Shown: positions 1 through 7,347 of the stretch, piece after piece | Numbering within the stretch: position 1 is the stretch's first letter | Layout of the letters: each line of letters begins with the position of its first letter | Source: Kitasatospora phosalacinea | GTDB lineage: Bacteria > Actinomycetota > Actinomycetes > Streptomycetales > Streptomycetaceae | Assembly: GCF_000716545.1 (NCBI RefSeq) | Contig: NZ_JNWZ01000107.1 | Location: 1-12,114 of the forward strand | Length of the DNA: 12,114 nt | Direction: 5' to 3' | Position numbers and translations under genes: made by a program | Notes under the pieces: generated by a model | Told to the model about the DNA's origin: nothing | Seen by the model: the letters and a program-made list of their open reading frames with translations, nothing else | The model's database searches: none

Positions 1-1
1 C

Positions 2-3000
2 GACGTCACCGGCACCGGCCGCTACGTCCGGATGTACGGCACCGCCCGCACCACCCAGTACGGCTACTCGCTCTGGGAGTTCCAGGTGTACGGGACGGCG
101 GGCACCGGCTCCGGCGGCGCGGCCTGCGGCACCCAGAACGCCGCGCTGGACCGGCCGGTGACCGCCTCCTCCGCCGAGAACGCCGCCTTCCCGGCCGCGG
201 CCGCCGTCGACGGGGACGGCGGCACCCGGTGGTCCAGCGCCGCCGCCGACCCGCAGTGGATCCAGGTCGACCTGGGCTCCGTGCTGCCGGTCTGCCGCGT
301 CTCGCTGGCCTGGGAGTCCGCCTACGCCACCGCGTTCCAGGTGCAGGTCTCCGCCGACGGCGCCACCTGGACGCCCGTCCACTCCACCACCACCGGCACC
401 GGCGGCACCCGGACCCTGGACGTCACCGGCACCGGCCGCTACGTCCGGATGTACGGCACCGCCCGGGGCACCCAGTACGGCTACTCGCTCTGGGAGTTCC
501 AGGTCTTCACCGGCGGGAGCGGCAGCACGCCGACGCCCACCCCGTCCCCGTCGCCGTCGCCGTCCCCCAGCGGCACCGGCACCGGCTGCGGCACCGTCAA
601 CGCGGCGCTCGGGCACCCGGCCACCGGCTCCTCCGCCCAGGACGGCAACCCGGCGTACGACGCCTTCTACGCCACCGACGGCAGCACCCTGACCCGCTGG
701 TCCAGCGCGGTCGGCGACCCGCAGTGGATCGTGGTCGACCTCGGCGGGAGCCTGCCGGTCTGCCAGGTGGTGGTGCGCTGGGAGAACGCCTACGCCACCG
801 CGTTCCGGATCGAGCTGTCCAACGACGGCGCCACCTGGACGAGCGTCTACTCCACCACCACCGGCACCGGCGGCACCCAGACGCTCGCCGCCACCGGCAC
901 CGGCCGCTACCTGCGGCTGTACACCACCGCCCGGGCCACCGCGTACGGCGTCTCGCTCTGGGAGCTGGCCGTGCGCACCGTCGGCGACAGGACCGTCACC
1001 ATCCCGCCGCCCGCGCCGAAGCCCGCCCCGGGCAACTGCCCGTGGCTCAACCAGCCGACCGTGCCGGTCGCCACCCGGGTCGCCCAGCTGATGGGCGCGA
1101 TGACCCAGCAGCAGAAGGACCGGATGCTGTACGGCGACGGCTCCGACGTCTACATGGGGCAGATCGCCGGGCAGCCCGAGCTGTGCATCCCCGACGTCAA
1201 CCTGGAGGACGGCCCGAGCGGTGTCGGCGACGGGCTCGGCGGCGTCACCCAGTTCCCCGACGGGGAGGTGTCCGCGGCCACCTTCGACACCGACTACGTG
1301 CGCGAGTTCGGCGCGGCGGTCGGCCAGGAGTTCGCCGGCAAGGGCGTGAACGTCTCGCTCGGCCCGACGGTCAACATGGTGCGCGACCCGCGCTGGGGGC
1401 GGGCCTACGAGACCTTCGGCGAGGACCCGTACCTGAGCGGGCAGATCGCGAGCGCGGACGTCCAGGGCATGCAGAGCCAGGGCGTGATGGCCGAGGTCAA
1501 GCACGTGGCCGCGTACAACGTCGAGCAGCCCTCCGCGCCCGGCAACGAGATCGTCGACGCCCGCACCCTGCAGGAGATCTACCTGCCGGCCTTCCAGACC
1601 GCGATCGAGAAGGGCGGCGCGGCGGCGCTGATGTGCGGCTACAGCATGGTCAACGGCGAGTACTCCTGCCAGAACCCGGCGCTGGAGAACGTCGCGATGT
1701 ACCAGCAGGCCGGGTTCCAGGGGTTCATCACCTCGGACTGGGGCGGCATCCACTCCACCGTGCCCTCGGCCAACGCGGGCGAGACCGTGGAGATGCCGTT
1801 CGACGGCTTCTTCTCCGCCCCGCTGCTGCAGGCCGTCGCCAACGGCCAGGTCAGCCAGGCGACCTTCGACGCCATGGTCTCCCGGGTGTTGACCCAGATG
1901 TTCCGCTTCGGCATGTTCGACAGGGCGCCCAGCGGCTCCAAGACCGCGATCGTCGCCACCCCCGCCCACCGCGCGGTCGCCCTGCGCGGCGCCGAGGAGG
2001 GCACCGTCCTGCTCAAGAACAACGGCCTGCTGCCGCTCGACGCCGACGCCGGCCGCTCGGTCGCCGTCATCGGCACCCAGGCCGGCCCCGGCACGCTCAC
2101 CTCCGGCGGCGGCAGCGGCAACGCCACCAGCTCCGGCACCTACACCCCGCTGTACGGCATCCAGCAGCGCACCGCGGGGACGGGCACCACCGTCGCCTAC
2201 AACGACGGCACCGACCAGGCCGCCGCGGTCGCGCTCGCCAGGTCCTCGAACGTGGCGGTCGTCTTCGCCGCCGACGACTACGGCCACGAGACCGCCGACA
2301 CCACCACCCTGAACCTGCCCGGCAACCAGGACGCGCTGATCTCGGCGGTGGCCGCGGCCAACCCGAACACGGTCGTGGTGCTCAGCGACAACTCCGCGAT
2401 CATGATGCCCTGGCTGGGCCAGGTCGCGGGCGTCTTCGAGGGCTTCTACCAGGGCCAGGAGTTCGGCGAGGCCATCGCCGCCCTCCTGTTCGGCGACGTC
2501 AACCCCTCCGGCCACCTGCCGATCACCTTCCCCGCCTCGCTCTCCCAGGTCCCGGCGAACACCCCCGCCCAGTGGCCCGGCACCGGCGGCACCGTCCAGT
2601 ACTCCGAGGGCCTCAAGATCGGCTACCGCTGGTACGACTCCAACAACCTCACCCCGCTCTTCCCCTTCGGCCACGGCCTCTCCTACACCACCTTCGCCTT
2701 CTCCAACCTCCAGGTCGGCCCGCTCACCAACGGGAAGGCCACCGTCACCGCCACCGTCACCAACACCGGCACCCGCCCCGGCACCGAGGTCGCCCAGCTC
2801 TACGTCGGCGCCCCCGCCGCCACCGGCGAACCCCCGCGCCAGCTCAAGGGCTTCCAGCGGATCACCCTGAACCCCGGCGCCTCCGCCACCGCCACCTTCA
2901 CCGTCTCCGCCCACGCCCTCGCCCACTGGGACACCGCCACCTCCCACTGGACCGCCACCGCCGGCACCTACCGGATCGCGGTCGGCGACAGCTCCCGCAA

Positions 3001-3061
3001 CCTCCCCCTGTCCGCCGACCTCACCAACCCCGCCACCGTCACCGCCGACGCCATGGACTGA
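2..3061 (+). CDS. Secreted GH3 glycoside hydrolase (beta-glucosidase/beta-xylosidase type) with tandem discoidin domains, 5' partial
   Basis: The frame is open from base 2, so start and signal peptide lie outside the window. Seen: the tail of one F5/8C (discoidin, CBM32-like) domain (2-91), a second complete one (about 125-510), a Pro/Thr/Ser linker (about 527-580), a third (about 590-980), then a GH3 N-terminal barrel (LEDGPSGV near 1202; RDPRWGR near 1382). The motif TSDWGG supplies the expected nucleophile Asp (codon at 1736). The GH3 C-terminal domain follows; Glu in GHETAD (codon at 2288) sits where GH3 acid/base Glu is usually found before LNLPGNQ. A fibronectin-III-like domain (GTEVAQLYVG, near 2783) closes the protein. 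GH3 enzymes release non-reducing terminal beta-linked sugars; the discoidin domains probably bind glycans. The exact substrate cannot be read from the sequence. It converges with the GH54 gene across a terminator. Confidence 0.93.
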   Translation, partial: DVTGTGRYVRMYGTARTTQYGYSLWEFQVYGTAGTGSGGAACGTQNAALDRPVTASSAENAAFPAAAAVDGDGGTRWSSAAADPQWIQVDLGSVLPVCRVSLAWESAYATAFQVQVSADGATWTPVHSTTTGTGGTRTLDVTGTGRYVRMYGTARGTQYGYSLWEFQVFTGGSGSTPTPTPSPSPSPSPSGTGTGCGTVNAALGHPATGSSAQDGNPAYDAFYATDGSTLTRWSSAVGDPQWIVVDLGGSLPVCQVVVRWENAYATAFRIELSNDGATWTSVYSTTTGTGGTQTLAATGTGRYLRLYTTARATAYGVSLWELAVRTVGDRTVTIPPPAPKPAPGNCPWLNQPTVPVATRVAQLMGAMTQQQKDRMLYGDGSDVYMGQIAGQPELCIPDVNLEDGPSGVGDGLGGVTQFPDGEVSAATFDTDYVREFGAAVGQEFAGKGVNVSLGPTVNMVRDPRWGRAYETFGEDPYLSGQIASADVQGMQSQGVMAEVKHVAAYNVEQPSAPGNEIVDARTLQEIYLPAFQTAIEKGGAAALMCGYSMVNGEYSCQNPALENVAMYQQAGFQGFITSDWGGIHSTVPSANAGETVEMPFDGFFSAPLLQAVANGQVSQATFDAMVSRVLTQMFRFGMFDRAPSGSKTAIVATPAHRAVALRGAEEGTVLLKNNGLLPLDADAGRSVAVIGTQAGPGTLTSGGGSGNATSSGTYTPLYGIQQRTAGTGTTVAYNDGTDQAAAVALARSSNVAVVFAADDYGHETADTTTLNLPGNQDALISAVAAANPNTVVVLSDNSAIMMPWLGQVAGVFEGFYQGQEFGEAIAALLFGDVNPSGHLPITFPASLSQVPANTPAQWPGTGGTVQYSEGLKIGYRWYDSNNLTPLFPFGHGLSYTTFAFSNLQVGPLTNGKATVTATVTNTGTRPGTEVAQLYVGAPAATGEPPRQLKGFQRITLNPGASATATFTVSAHALAHWDTATSHWTATAGTYRIAVGDSSRNLPLSADLTNPATVTADAMD

Positions 3062-3077
3062 CCGGCCGTCACCCGAC

Positions 3078-3110
3078 CGCCGGGGGCACCCGACCAGGGT
3101 GCCCCCGGCG
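3078..3110. terminator. Strong hairpin between convergent genes
   Basis: A perfect 14-bp inverted repeat (3078-3091 and 3097-3110) around a 5-nt loop begins 16 bases after the GH3 stop. It is GC-rich and has no long T tract, as is common in actinobacteria. It could stop transcripts from both directions, since the GH54 gene converges from the right. Confidence 0.75.
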
Positions 3111-3154
3111 CCGTTTCCGCCCGGGTCAGCGGCGTTCCGGCCGGAGCCCGCCGA

Positions 3155-3179
3155 CCCGCCCGGGGCGGGCCCGGGCGGG
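3155..3179 (-). terminator. Possible second hairpin after the GH54 gene
   Basis: A 9-bp inverted repeat (3155-3163 and 3171-3179) with a 7-nt loop lies 20 bases past the GH54 stop on the - strand. It would be the first hairpin met by transcripts leaving that gene. All-G/C composition makes chance pairing more likely, so confidence is moderate to low. Confidence 0.4.
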
Positions 3180-3199
3180 GGACGTCCGACCGTCAGGGC

Positions 3200-4717
3200 T
3201 CAGCCGAGCTTCCACTGCTGGTTGCTCTGCCCGCTGCAGGTCCACAGCTGGACCGGGGCGCCGTTCGCCGTCGACGCTCCGCTGACGTCGAGGCAGAGCC
3301 CGGACTGGGCGCCGGTGACCGTGCCGTTGGCGTTGCGGACCCACTGCTGGTTGGGCTGTCCGTTGCAGGGCCAGACGATCACCTTCGTGCCGTTGGCGGT
3401 GCCCTTGTCGCTGGCGTCGAGGCACAGTTGGCCGCTGCCGGAGTACACCGTGAGCTGGCCCGAGGGCGTGGCGGTCCACGTCTGGTTCGCGCCGCCGGAG
3501 CAGGAGTAGATCTGGGTCTGGGTGCCGCCGGTGGTGCTGGAGCCCGGGACGTCCAGGCACTTGCCGGCGCCGACGGCGTGCAGCGGCCCGGTGGTGGTAC
3601 CGGTGCCCGCGGCGGTGCTGTAGCGGGCCGCGGCGATGTTGGCCTGGACGGCGTCGTCGGTGGCGTCGGACGGGTAGCCGCTGACGACGGCGCCCTCGTA
3701 GAAGGTCCCCAGGCTCTGGTTGGTGTTGCCGTTGCAGCAGTCGCCGCCGCTGCCCAGGATGATGGCGCCCTGCTGCTTCATCGGGCTGTAGCCGGGCGGG
3801 AGCGCGCCGTTCCAGAGCGTGGTGAGCCCGCCGGACTGGGCGTCACCGCCCTTCAGCGCGAACCGGGTGGTGCCGTTGTTCTTCAGCATCGCGGTGACGT
3901 AGCGGTTGGTGAAGGCCCGCTGGTTCTGGTTCCACGACGAGCTGCCGCCGGAGTACAGGCCGTACTCGAGGTCGGCCTGCACCCACGGGCCGGTCCCCGA
4001 GCAGCCGCCGAACCAGCAGCTGGTCCCGAAGTAGATGGCGTTCATGGCCCCGGCGCCGTCCGCCTTGCGGTCCGTCTCGCTGTTCCCGTAGTCGAAGCAG
4101 CAGCCGCCGTTGACGTGCACGCCGCTGGTCACCATGTACGCGCCCTGGGGGGCGCTGCCCCGCGGCATCCCGGAGGAGGACCCGTCGTGCCAGTAGCTGT
4201 TCCCGGGGTTGATGTAGAGCGAGTACGCCTTGGACCCGCCGAGCGTGAGGGCCTCGCTGGTGGCGTTGGCCGGGGTGTCGCTGCCCCCGGCGCCGCCGGG
4301 ACCCTGGTAGGCGAGGTCGTTGCCGTGCCCGGACTGGTCGAAGACGATCGTGACCACGCAGGAGGTGCCGGCGCAGAAGGTGTCCTGGGCGGCCGCGTTG
4401 GCGACGCCCCCGGCGGCGACGGCGCCGATGTTCTGCGTCCGGCCGTCCGAGGCCCGCCGGACCTGGTAGAGCGCTCCGCCGTACGCCGAGTAGAGCGCGC
4501 GGGTCGTGGAGTGCGCGGCGACGCAGGGCGTCCCGCCCGCCGCGTAGAGGTCGCACGGGCCGGTGGTGGCGGCCTGCGCCGTGGTGGCGAGTCCTCCGGT
4601 GCCGACCGCAGTGCCGACCACCAGCAGGAGGGTGGCGAACACGCGGATCAGCGTGCGGAGCCGGGCGCGGGGCGGGGGTGCGGGCACGGGTCGTTCCGGA
4701 CAGCGGGCGTCACGCAT
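3200..4717 (-). CDS. Secreted GH54 alpha-L-arabinofuranosidase with C-terminal CBM13
   Basis: 505 aa. The start ATG (4717-4715) has an AGGGAG site 5 nt upstream. A long signal peptide has an Arg-rich n-region, a hydrophobic core at about residues 24-45 and likely cleavage after AQA (49). Residues 53-366 match the GH54 catalytic domain. WVQADLEYG carries Glu251, matching the family nucleophile; GSGGD carries Asp326, matching the acid/base; GGCCFDYGN (206-207) matches the vicinal Cys pair known from the Aspergillus enzyme. The fungal C-terminal CBM42 is absent. Instead a three-repeat ricin-type lectin domain (about 378-505, QxW motifs) is attached. The enzyme should remove terminal arabinofuranosyl groups from arabinan, arabinoxylan or arabinogalactan outside the cell. 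It lies 84 bp downstream of the GH27 gene and is probably cotranscribed with it. Confidence 0.94.
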   Translation of the reverse strand: MRDARCPERPVPAPPPRARLRTLIRVFATLLLVVGTAVGTGGLATTAQAATTGPCDLYAAGGTPCVAAHSTTRALYSAYGGALYQVRRASDGRTQNIGAVAAGGVANAAAQDTFCAGTSCVVTIVFDQSGHGNDLAYQGPGGAGGSDTPANATSEALTLGGSKAYSLYINPGNSYWHDGSSSGMPRGSAPQGAYMVTSGVHVNGGCCFDYGNSETDRKADGAGAMNAIYFGTSCWFGGCSGTGPWVQADLEYGLYSGGSSSWNQNQRAFTNRYVTAMLKNNGTTRFALKGGDAQSGGLTTLWNGALPPGYSPMKQQGAIILGSGGDCCNGNTNQSLGTFYEGAVVSGYPSDATDDAVQANIAAARYSTAAGTGTTTGPLHAVGAGKCLDVPGSSTTGGTQTQIYSCSGGANQTWTATPSGQLTVYSGSGQLCLDASDKGTANGTKVIVWPCNGQPNQQWVRNANGTVTGAQSGLCLDVSGASTANGAPVQLWTCSGQSNQQWKLG

Positions 4718-4763
4718 GGGGGCTCCCTGCGGCTCGTCGGGTGGGCGTGGGGCGGCGGTGGGA

Positions 4764-4787
4764 CGGTGGGGCGGTGGGGCGGTGGGG
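4764..4787. repeat. Octamer tandem repeat (CGGTGGGG x3) in the GH27-GH54 gap
   Basis: Three exact head-to-tail copies of CGGTGGGG lie within a G-rich tract (about 4741-4799) on the + strand, which is the template strand for the flanking genes. The runs of three or more G could form a quadruplex. The tract fills most of the 84-bp spacer between the two - strand genes. Confidence 0.7.
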
Positions 4788-4801
4788 CGTCGGCGGGGGC
4801 T

Positions 4802-6472
4802 TCACAGGGTCCACTGCTGGTTGCTCTGGCCGTTGCAGGTCCACAGGTCGACCAGGGCGCCGTTGGCGGTGGACCTGGCGGTGACGTCGAGGCAGAGTCC
4901 GGACTGGACGCTGGTGACGGTGCCGTCGGCGTTGACCTTCCACTGCTGGTTCGCCTGGTTGTTGCAGGTCCAGATCTCCACCTTGGTGCCGGGCGCGGTC
5001 TGGTTGTCGTAGGCGTCCAGGCACATCTGCGTGCCGCCGGAGTAGACGGTCAGCTGGTTGGAGGCGGTGTGCGTCCACTGCTGGTTCGCCTGGCCGCTGC
5101 AGTCCCAGATCTGCACCTGGGTGCCCGCGGTGGTGGTCGCGCCCGGCACGTCCAGGCACTTGCCCGCGCCGACCGCGCGCACCGGTCCGGTGGTGGCCGT
5201 TCCGCCGCTGGTGCCGCCGGAGACCCGGAACATGACGGTGCCGTGCGCCGGGACCGAGGCGCTGATGGTGCCCGCGGTGGTGGAGGTCGCCCCGGTCCAC
5301 AGGTCGGTGAGGCCGTAGCCGGCCGCCCCGGTCTTGCCGATCGCGGCGGCGGAGGTGCTGATGGTCGCGGTCGATCCGGTCTCGTTGAACAGGGCCACCG
5401 AGACGTCGCCGTTGGCCAGCGGCTTGGCCAGCACGTCGAGACCGTTGACGGAGGAGACCATGGTGCCCTGCTTGCCCAGCGGGTCCTGGTCCACCGCTAT
5501 GACCCGGGCGTTGGTGAGCGTGGACAGCGTGTTCGCGCTGGCCGAGGCGATGTTGGTGCCGGCGATCAGCGGAGCGGCCATCTCCGACCACAGGCTGAAC
5601 TCCGAGCGGCTCTCGGTGTCGGTGAGGGAGCCGTTGCCGACCTCCAGCATGTCCGGGTCGTTCCAGTGGCCGGGGCCGGCGTAGGCGGCCAGCTTCACGT
5701 TGCTGTGGAAGATCGACAGCATGCTGGAGTAGCTCGCGTTGATGTCGCCCGTGGTGCGCCAGCTGTTGCCGACGCCGGCGCCCCAGGTCCACACGTTGTC
5801 CTCGCCCCAGTTGCACAGGCTCAGCAGGATGGGCCGTCCCGTCGCGGCCAGGGCGTCGCGCATCGCGGTGTAGCGGGTCTGCGCGGGCGCCTTGCTACCG
5901 TTGGGGCAAGAGTTCAGCGCGCAGCCCGGCCCGGCGTAGCAGTTGTCGTACTTCAGGTAGTCCACGCCCCAGGAGGCGAAGGACTGGGCGTCGGTGCTCT
6001 CGTGCCCGAGGCTGCCGGGGTAACCGGCGCAGGTCTGCAGTCCGGCGTCCTCGTAGATGCCCAGCTTCAGGCCCAGCGAGTGGACGTAGTCGGCGGTGCC
6101 CTTGATCCCGTCCGGGAACTTGGCCGGGTCGGGGACCAGGCGCCCGTCGGAGCCCCTGGAGTGGGTCATCCAGCAGTCGTCGATGTTGACGTACGCGTAT
6201 CCGGCGCTCTGCATGCCGTTGTTGTGCATGGCCAGCGCCGTGGTCTTGATCAGCGACTCGGAGACGTTGCAGCCGTAGGCGTTCCAGTCGTTGAAGCCCA
6301 TCTGCGGGGTGGTGGCCAGGCCGTTGCCCAGCGCGGCGGCCGGCGTGGCCGCGCCCGGGGAGAGCAGCGGGATCGCCAGCGACAGGAGCAGGGCCGGGAG
6401 CACGCACGCGAGCGTCCTCCACAGGCGGGATCGCGCCGATCGCCGTACGGCGCGCCGGTTCGGGTGGGGCAT
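4802..6472 (-). CDS. Secreted GH27 alpha-galactosidase with C-terminal CBM13
   Basis: 556 aa from the ATG at 6472-6470. The frame stays open to 6571, but the AGGAGG 7 nt before 6472 and the signal peptide that follows fix this start. Likely cleavage is after TPAAA (about residue 47). The GH27 barrel begins at LATTPQMGFNDWN. It contains NIDDCW (substrate-binding Asp pair), LKYDNC with the nucleophile Asp176, and HWNDPDML with the acid/base Asp272. A beta-sandwich domain follows (about 345-418), then a CBM13 with three QxW repeats (about 429-556). The intact DDCW motif argues for alpha-galactosidase rather than the related beta-L-arabinopyranosidases, but substrate preference is inference. The CBM13 closely resembles that of the downstream GH54 protein. 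Likely substrates are galactomannan or galactosyl side chains of plant polysaccharide. It probably leads a two-gene transcript. Confidence 0.94.
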   Translation of the reverse strand: MPHPNRRAVRRSARSRLWRTLACVLPALLLSLAIPLLSPGAATPAAALGNGLATTPQMGFNDWNAYGCNVSESLIKTTALAMHNNGMQSAGYAYVNIDDCWMTHSRGSDGRLVPDPAKFPDGIKGTADYVHSLGLKLGIYEDAGLQTCAGYPGSLGHESTDAQSFASWGVDYLKYDNCYAGPGCALNSCPNGSKAPAQTRYTAMRDALAATGRPILLSLCNWGEDNVWTWGAGVGNSWRTTGDINASYSSMLSIFHSNVKLAAYAGPGHWNDPDMLEVGNGSLTDTESRSEFSLWSEMAAPLIAGTNIASASANTLSTLTNARVIAVDQDPLGKQGTMVSSVNGLDVLAKPLANGDVSVALFNETGSTATISTSAAAIGKTGAAGYGLTDLWTGATSTTAGTISASVPAHGTVMFRVSGGTSGGTATTGPVRAVGAGKCLDVPGATTTAGTQVQIWDCSGQANQQWTHTASNQLTVYSGGTQMCLDAYDNQTAPGTKVEIWTCNNQANQQWKVNADGTVTSVQSGLCLDVTARSTANGALVDLWTCNGQSNQQWTL

Positions 6473-6479
6473 GTGGTCG

Positions 6480-6485
6480 CCTCCT
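6480..6485 (-). promoter_or_regulatory. Ribosome binding site that sets the GH27 start
   Basis: CCTCCT on the + strand reads AGGAGG on the - strand, 7 nt before the ATG at 6472. No comparable site precedes the earlier in-frame ATG at 6571, so the shorter product is preferred. Confidence 0.85.
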
Positions 6486-6896
6486 GGCGGGAGTGGTGGG
6501 ACGCGCGCGACCCGCGGGTGCGCGCGCCGGGAATGTGGTGGGGAGCGCTGCCCCGCGGGCGCGGCGGACACGTGCCGGTGGACGGATTCGGCACCCGGCG
6601 ACGGGATTCCTCCGCGGACGGCGCGACGAATCGCGGGGCGGCGCGGGCCGCCGCACCGGAATTCACCGATCGGCCCCGGTGGAACAATTCAGGAATGCGC
6701 CCGGACGCCGAATTCCGGGCCGTCCCGGGCCCCGCTCGGATTTCGACCGGAAGATCCTCCGTCCGCTCCTCGCCGCCGTTCGACGGCGGGGCTCGCGTGA
6801 AAGTTTCCGCCCGCGCCGCCCGCGCTCCGCAGGTGGGCCGCCGCCCCCTGCGGCCCGCAGCGGCCGGACCCTGGCCGCGCGGCGGCTCCGACGGAT
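6486..6896 (-). other. Long untranslated leader region upstream of GH27
   Basis: About 410 bp with no supportable gene. It contains several imperfect GC hairpins, including a 7-bp stem with a 3-nt loop at 6773-6789, and GAATTC-like patches near 6660 and 6710. If transcription begins near the palindrome at 6897, this would be an unusually long 5' leader. Open frames across it look like shadows, with no family similarity that I recognise. Confidence 0.4.
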
Positions 6897-6914
6897 ATTG
6901 TTAGCGCTAACAAT
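6897..6914. promoter_or_regulatory. 18-bp perfect palindrome, likely LacI-family operator
   Basis: ATTGTTAGC followed by its exact reverse complement is an 18-bp perfect palindrome centred on CG. LacI-family sugar regulators typically bind palindromes with a central CG of this form. It stands out from the GC-rich surroundings as an AT-rich island. It lies 424 bp upstream of the GH27 ATG, the nearest divergent gene being 434 bp to the right. Control of the - strand arabinose/galactose enzymes is the simplest inference. A TTGACA on the - strand (6992-6987) is a possible -35 element, but no convincing -10 follows it. Confidence 0.65.
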
Positions 6915-7095
6915 TTGCTGTGGAAGATCACCCTCTCGAATGTCCTCGGCGGTGGCGGTTAAGAGCGTCCAGCACCCCGAACCCCGTGTCAACCCTTCTC
7001 GCGGAAATGCCCTCCCTGAAAGCAGCGAGCCGCCCGCCCGATTCCCGGACGGGATTTCCGCGCGCGGGATTCACCGCATTCCGTGATCACCCGCT

Positions 7096-7130
7096 CTGCC
7101 GGACGGCCCGCCGCTCGCGCCGTCCGGCAG
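7096..7130. terminator. Orphan 12-bp stem hairpin
   Basis: A perfect 12-bp inverted repeat (7096-7107 and 7119-7130) with an 11-nt loop lies in a gene-free stretch. It resembles a factor-independent terminator, but no recognisable gene ends near it. It may serve an unannotated small transcript, insulate the two promoter regions, or be a relic. Confidence 0.5.
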
Positions 7131-7150
7131 GCGGACCGGTTCCGGGCCCC

Positions 7151-7177
7151 CCGCCGGCCGCCGGCCGCCGGCCGCCG
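7151..7177. repeat. Heptamer tandem repeat (CCGCCGG x3.9)
   Basis: Three complete CCGCCGG units and a fourth partial copy run head to tail. This is a simple GC repeat in intergenic DNA, probably produced by slippage. No function is evident. Confidence 0.75.
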
Positions 7178-7335
7178 AAGGACGGTTCCCGCTGACACGG
7201 GATGCGTGGGAACGGGCGGTCACCACGGCGTCGGCCTCGCGCTGACGGTCGCGCTTCAAGCCAGTTATTCATACATACACACTGTTGCGGGGTCTGCTGG
7301 AACCCGTCCACCCGAGGACCCGTCCGGCCCGCCAC

Positions 7336-7341
7336 TAGGGT
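7336..7341 (+). promoter_or_regulatory. Candidate -10 element of a leaderless promoter
   Basis: TAGGGT matches the actinobacterial -10 consensus TANNNT and ends 6 bases before the ATG at 7348, placing transcription start at or next to the start codon. No Shine-Dalgarno sequence fits before this ATG. Together these suggest a leaderless mRNA. No clear -35 hexamer was seen. Confidence 0.55.
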
Positions 7342-7347
7342 GGCCCC

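Noticed and set aside
229..3285. Long open frame of over 1000 codons overlapping the GH3 gene
   Set aside because: It is extremely Arg/His/Pro-rich with no domain pattern, as expected of an out-of-phase reading of high-GC coding DNA.
6473..6571. Longer N-terminus for the GH27 protein starting at 6571
   Set aside because: It would place 33 Arg/Pro/His-rich residues before a normal signal peptide, and the AGGAGG site fits the ATG at 6472.
3428..6904. 1158-codon + strand open frame opposite the GH54 and GH27 genes
   Set aside because: The - strand frames carry complete catalytic motifs, signal peptides and ribosome sites. The + frame is Ala/Gly/Val/Arg-rich without motifs and is an antisense shadow.
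6897..6914. Palindrome as an attachment or replication site
   Set aside because: There is a single copy, no flanking iterons or integrase core repeat was seen, and the CG-centred form fits a LacI-type operator better.
6493..7195. Several 60-200 codon frames in the intergenic region
   Set aside because: They overlap each other on both strands, show no consistent third-position bias and resemble no family.
7264..7283. AT-rich ATTCATACATACACAC patch as an arginine-repressor box
   Set aside because: Only a loose half-site resemblance and no arginine genes nearby.
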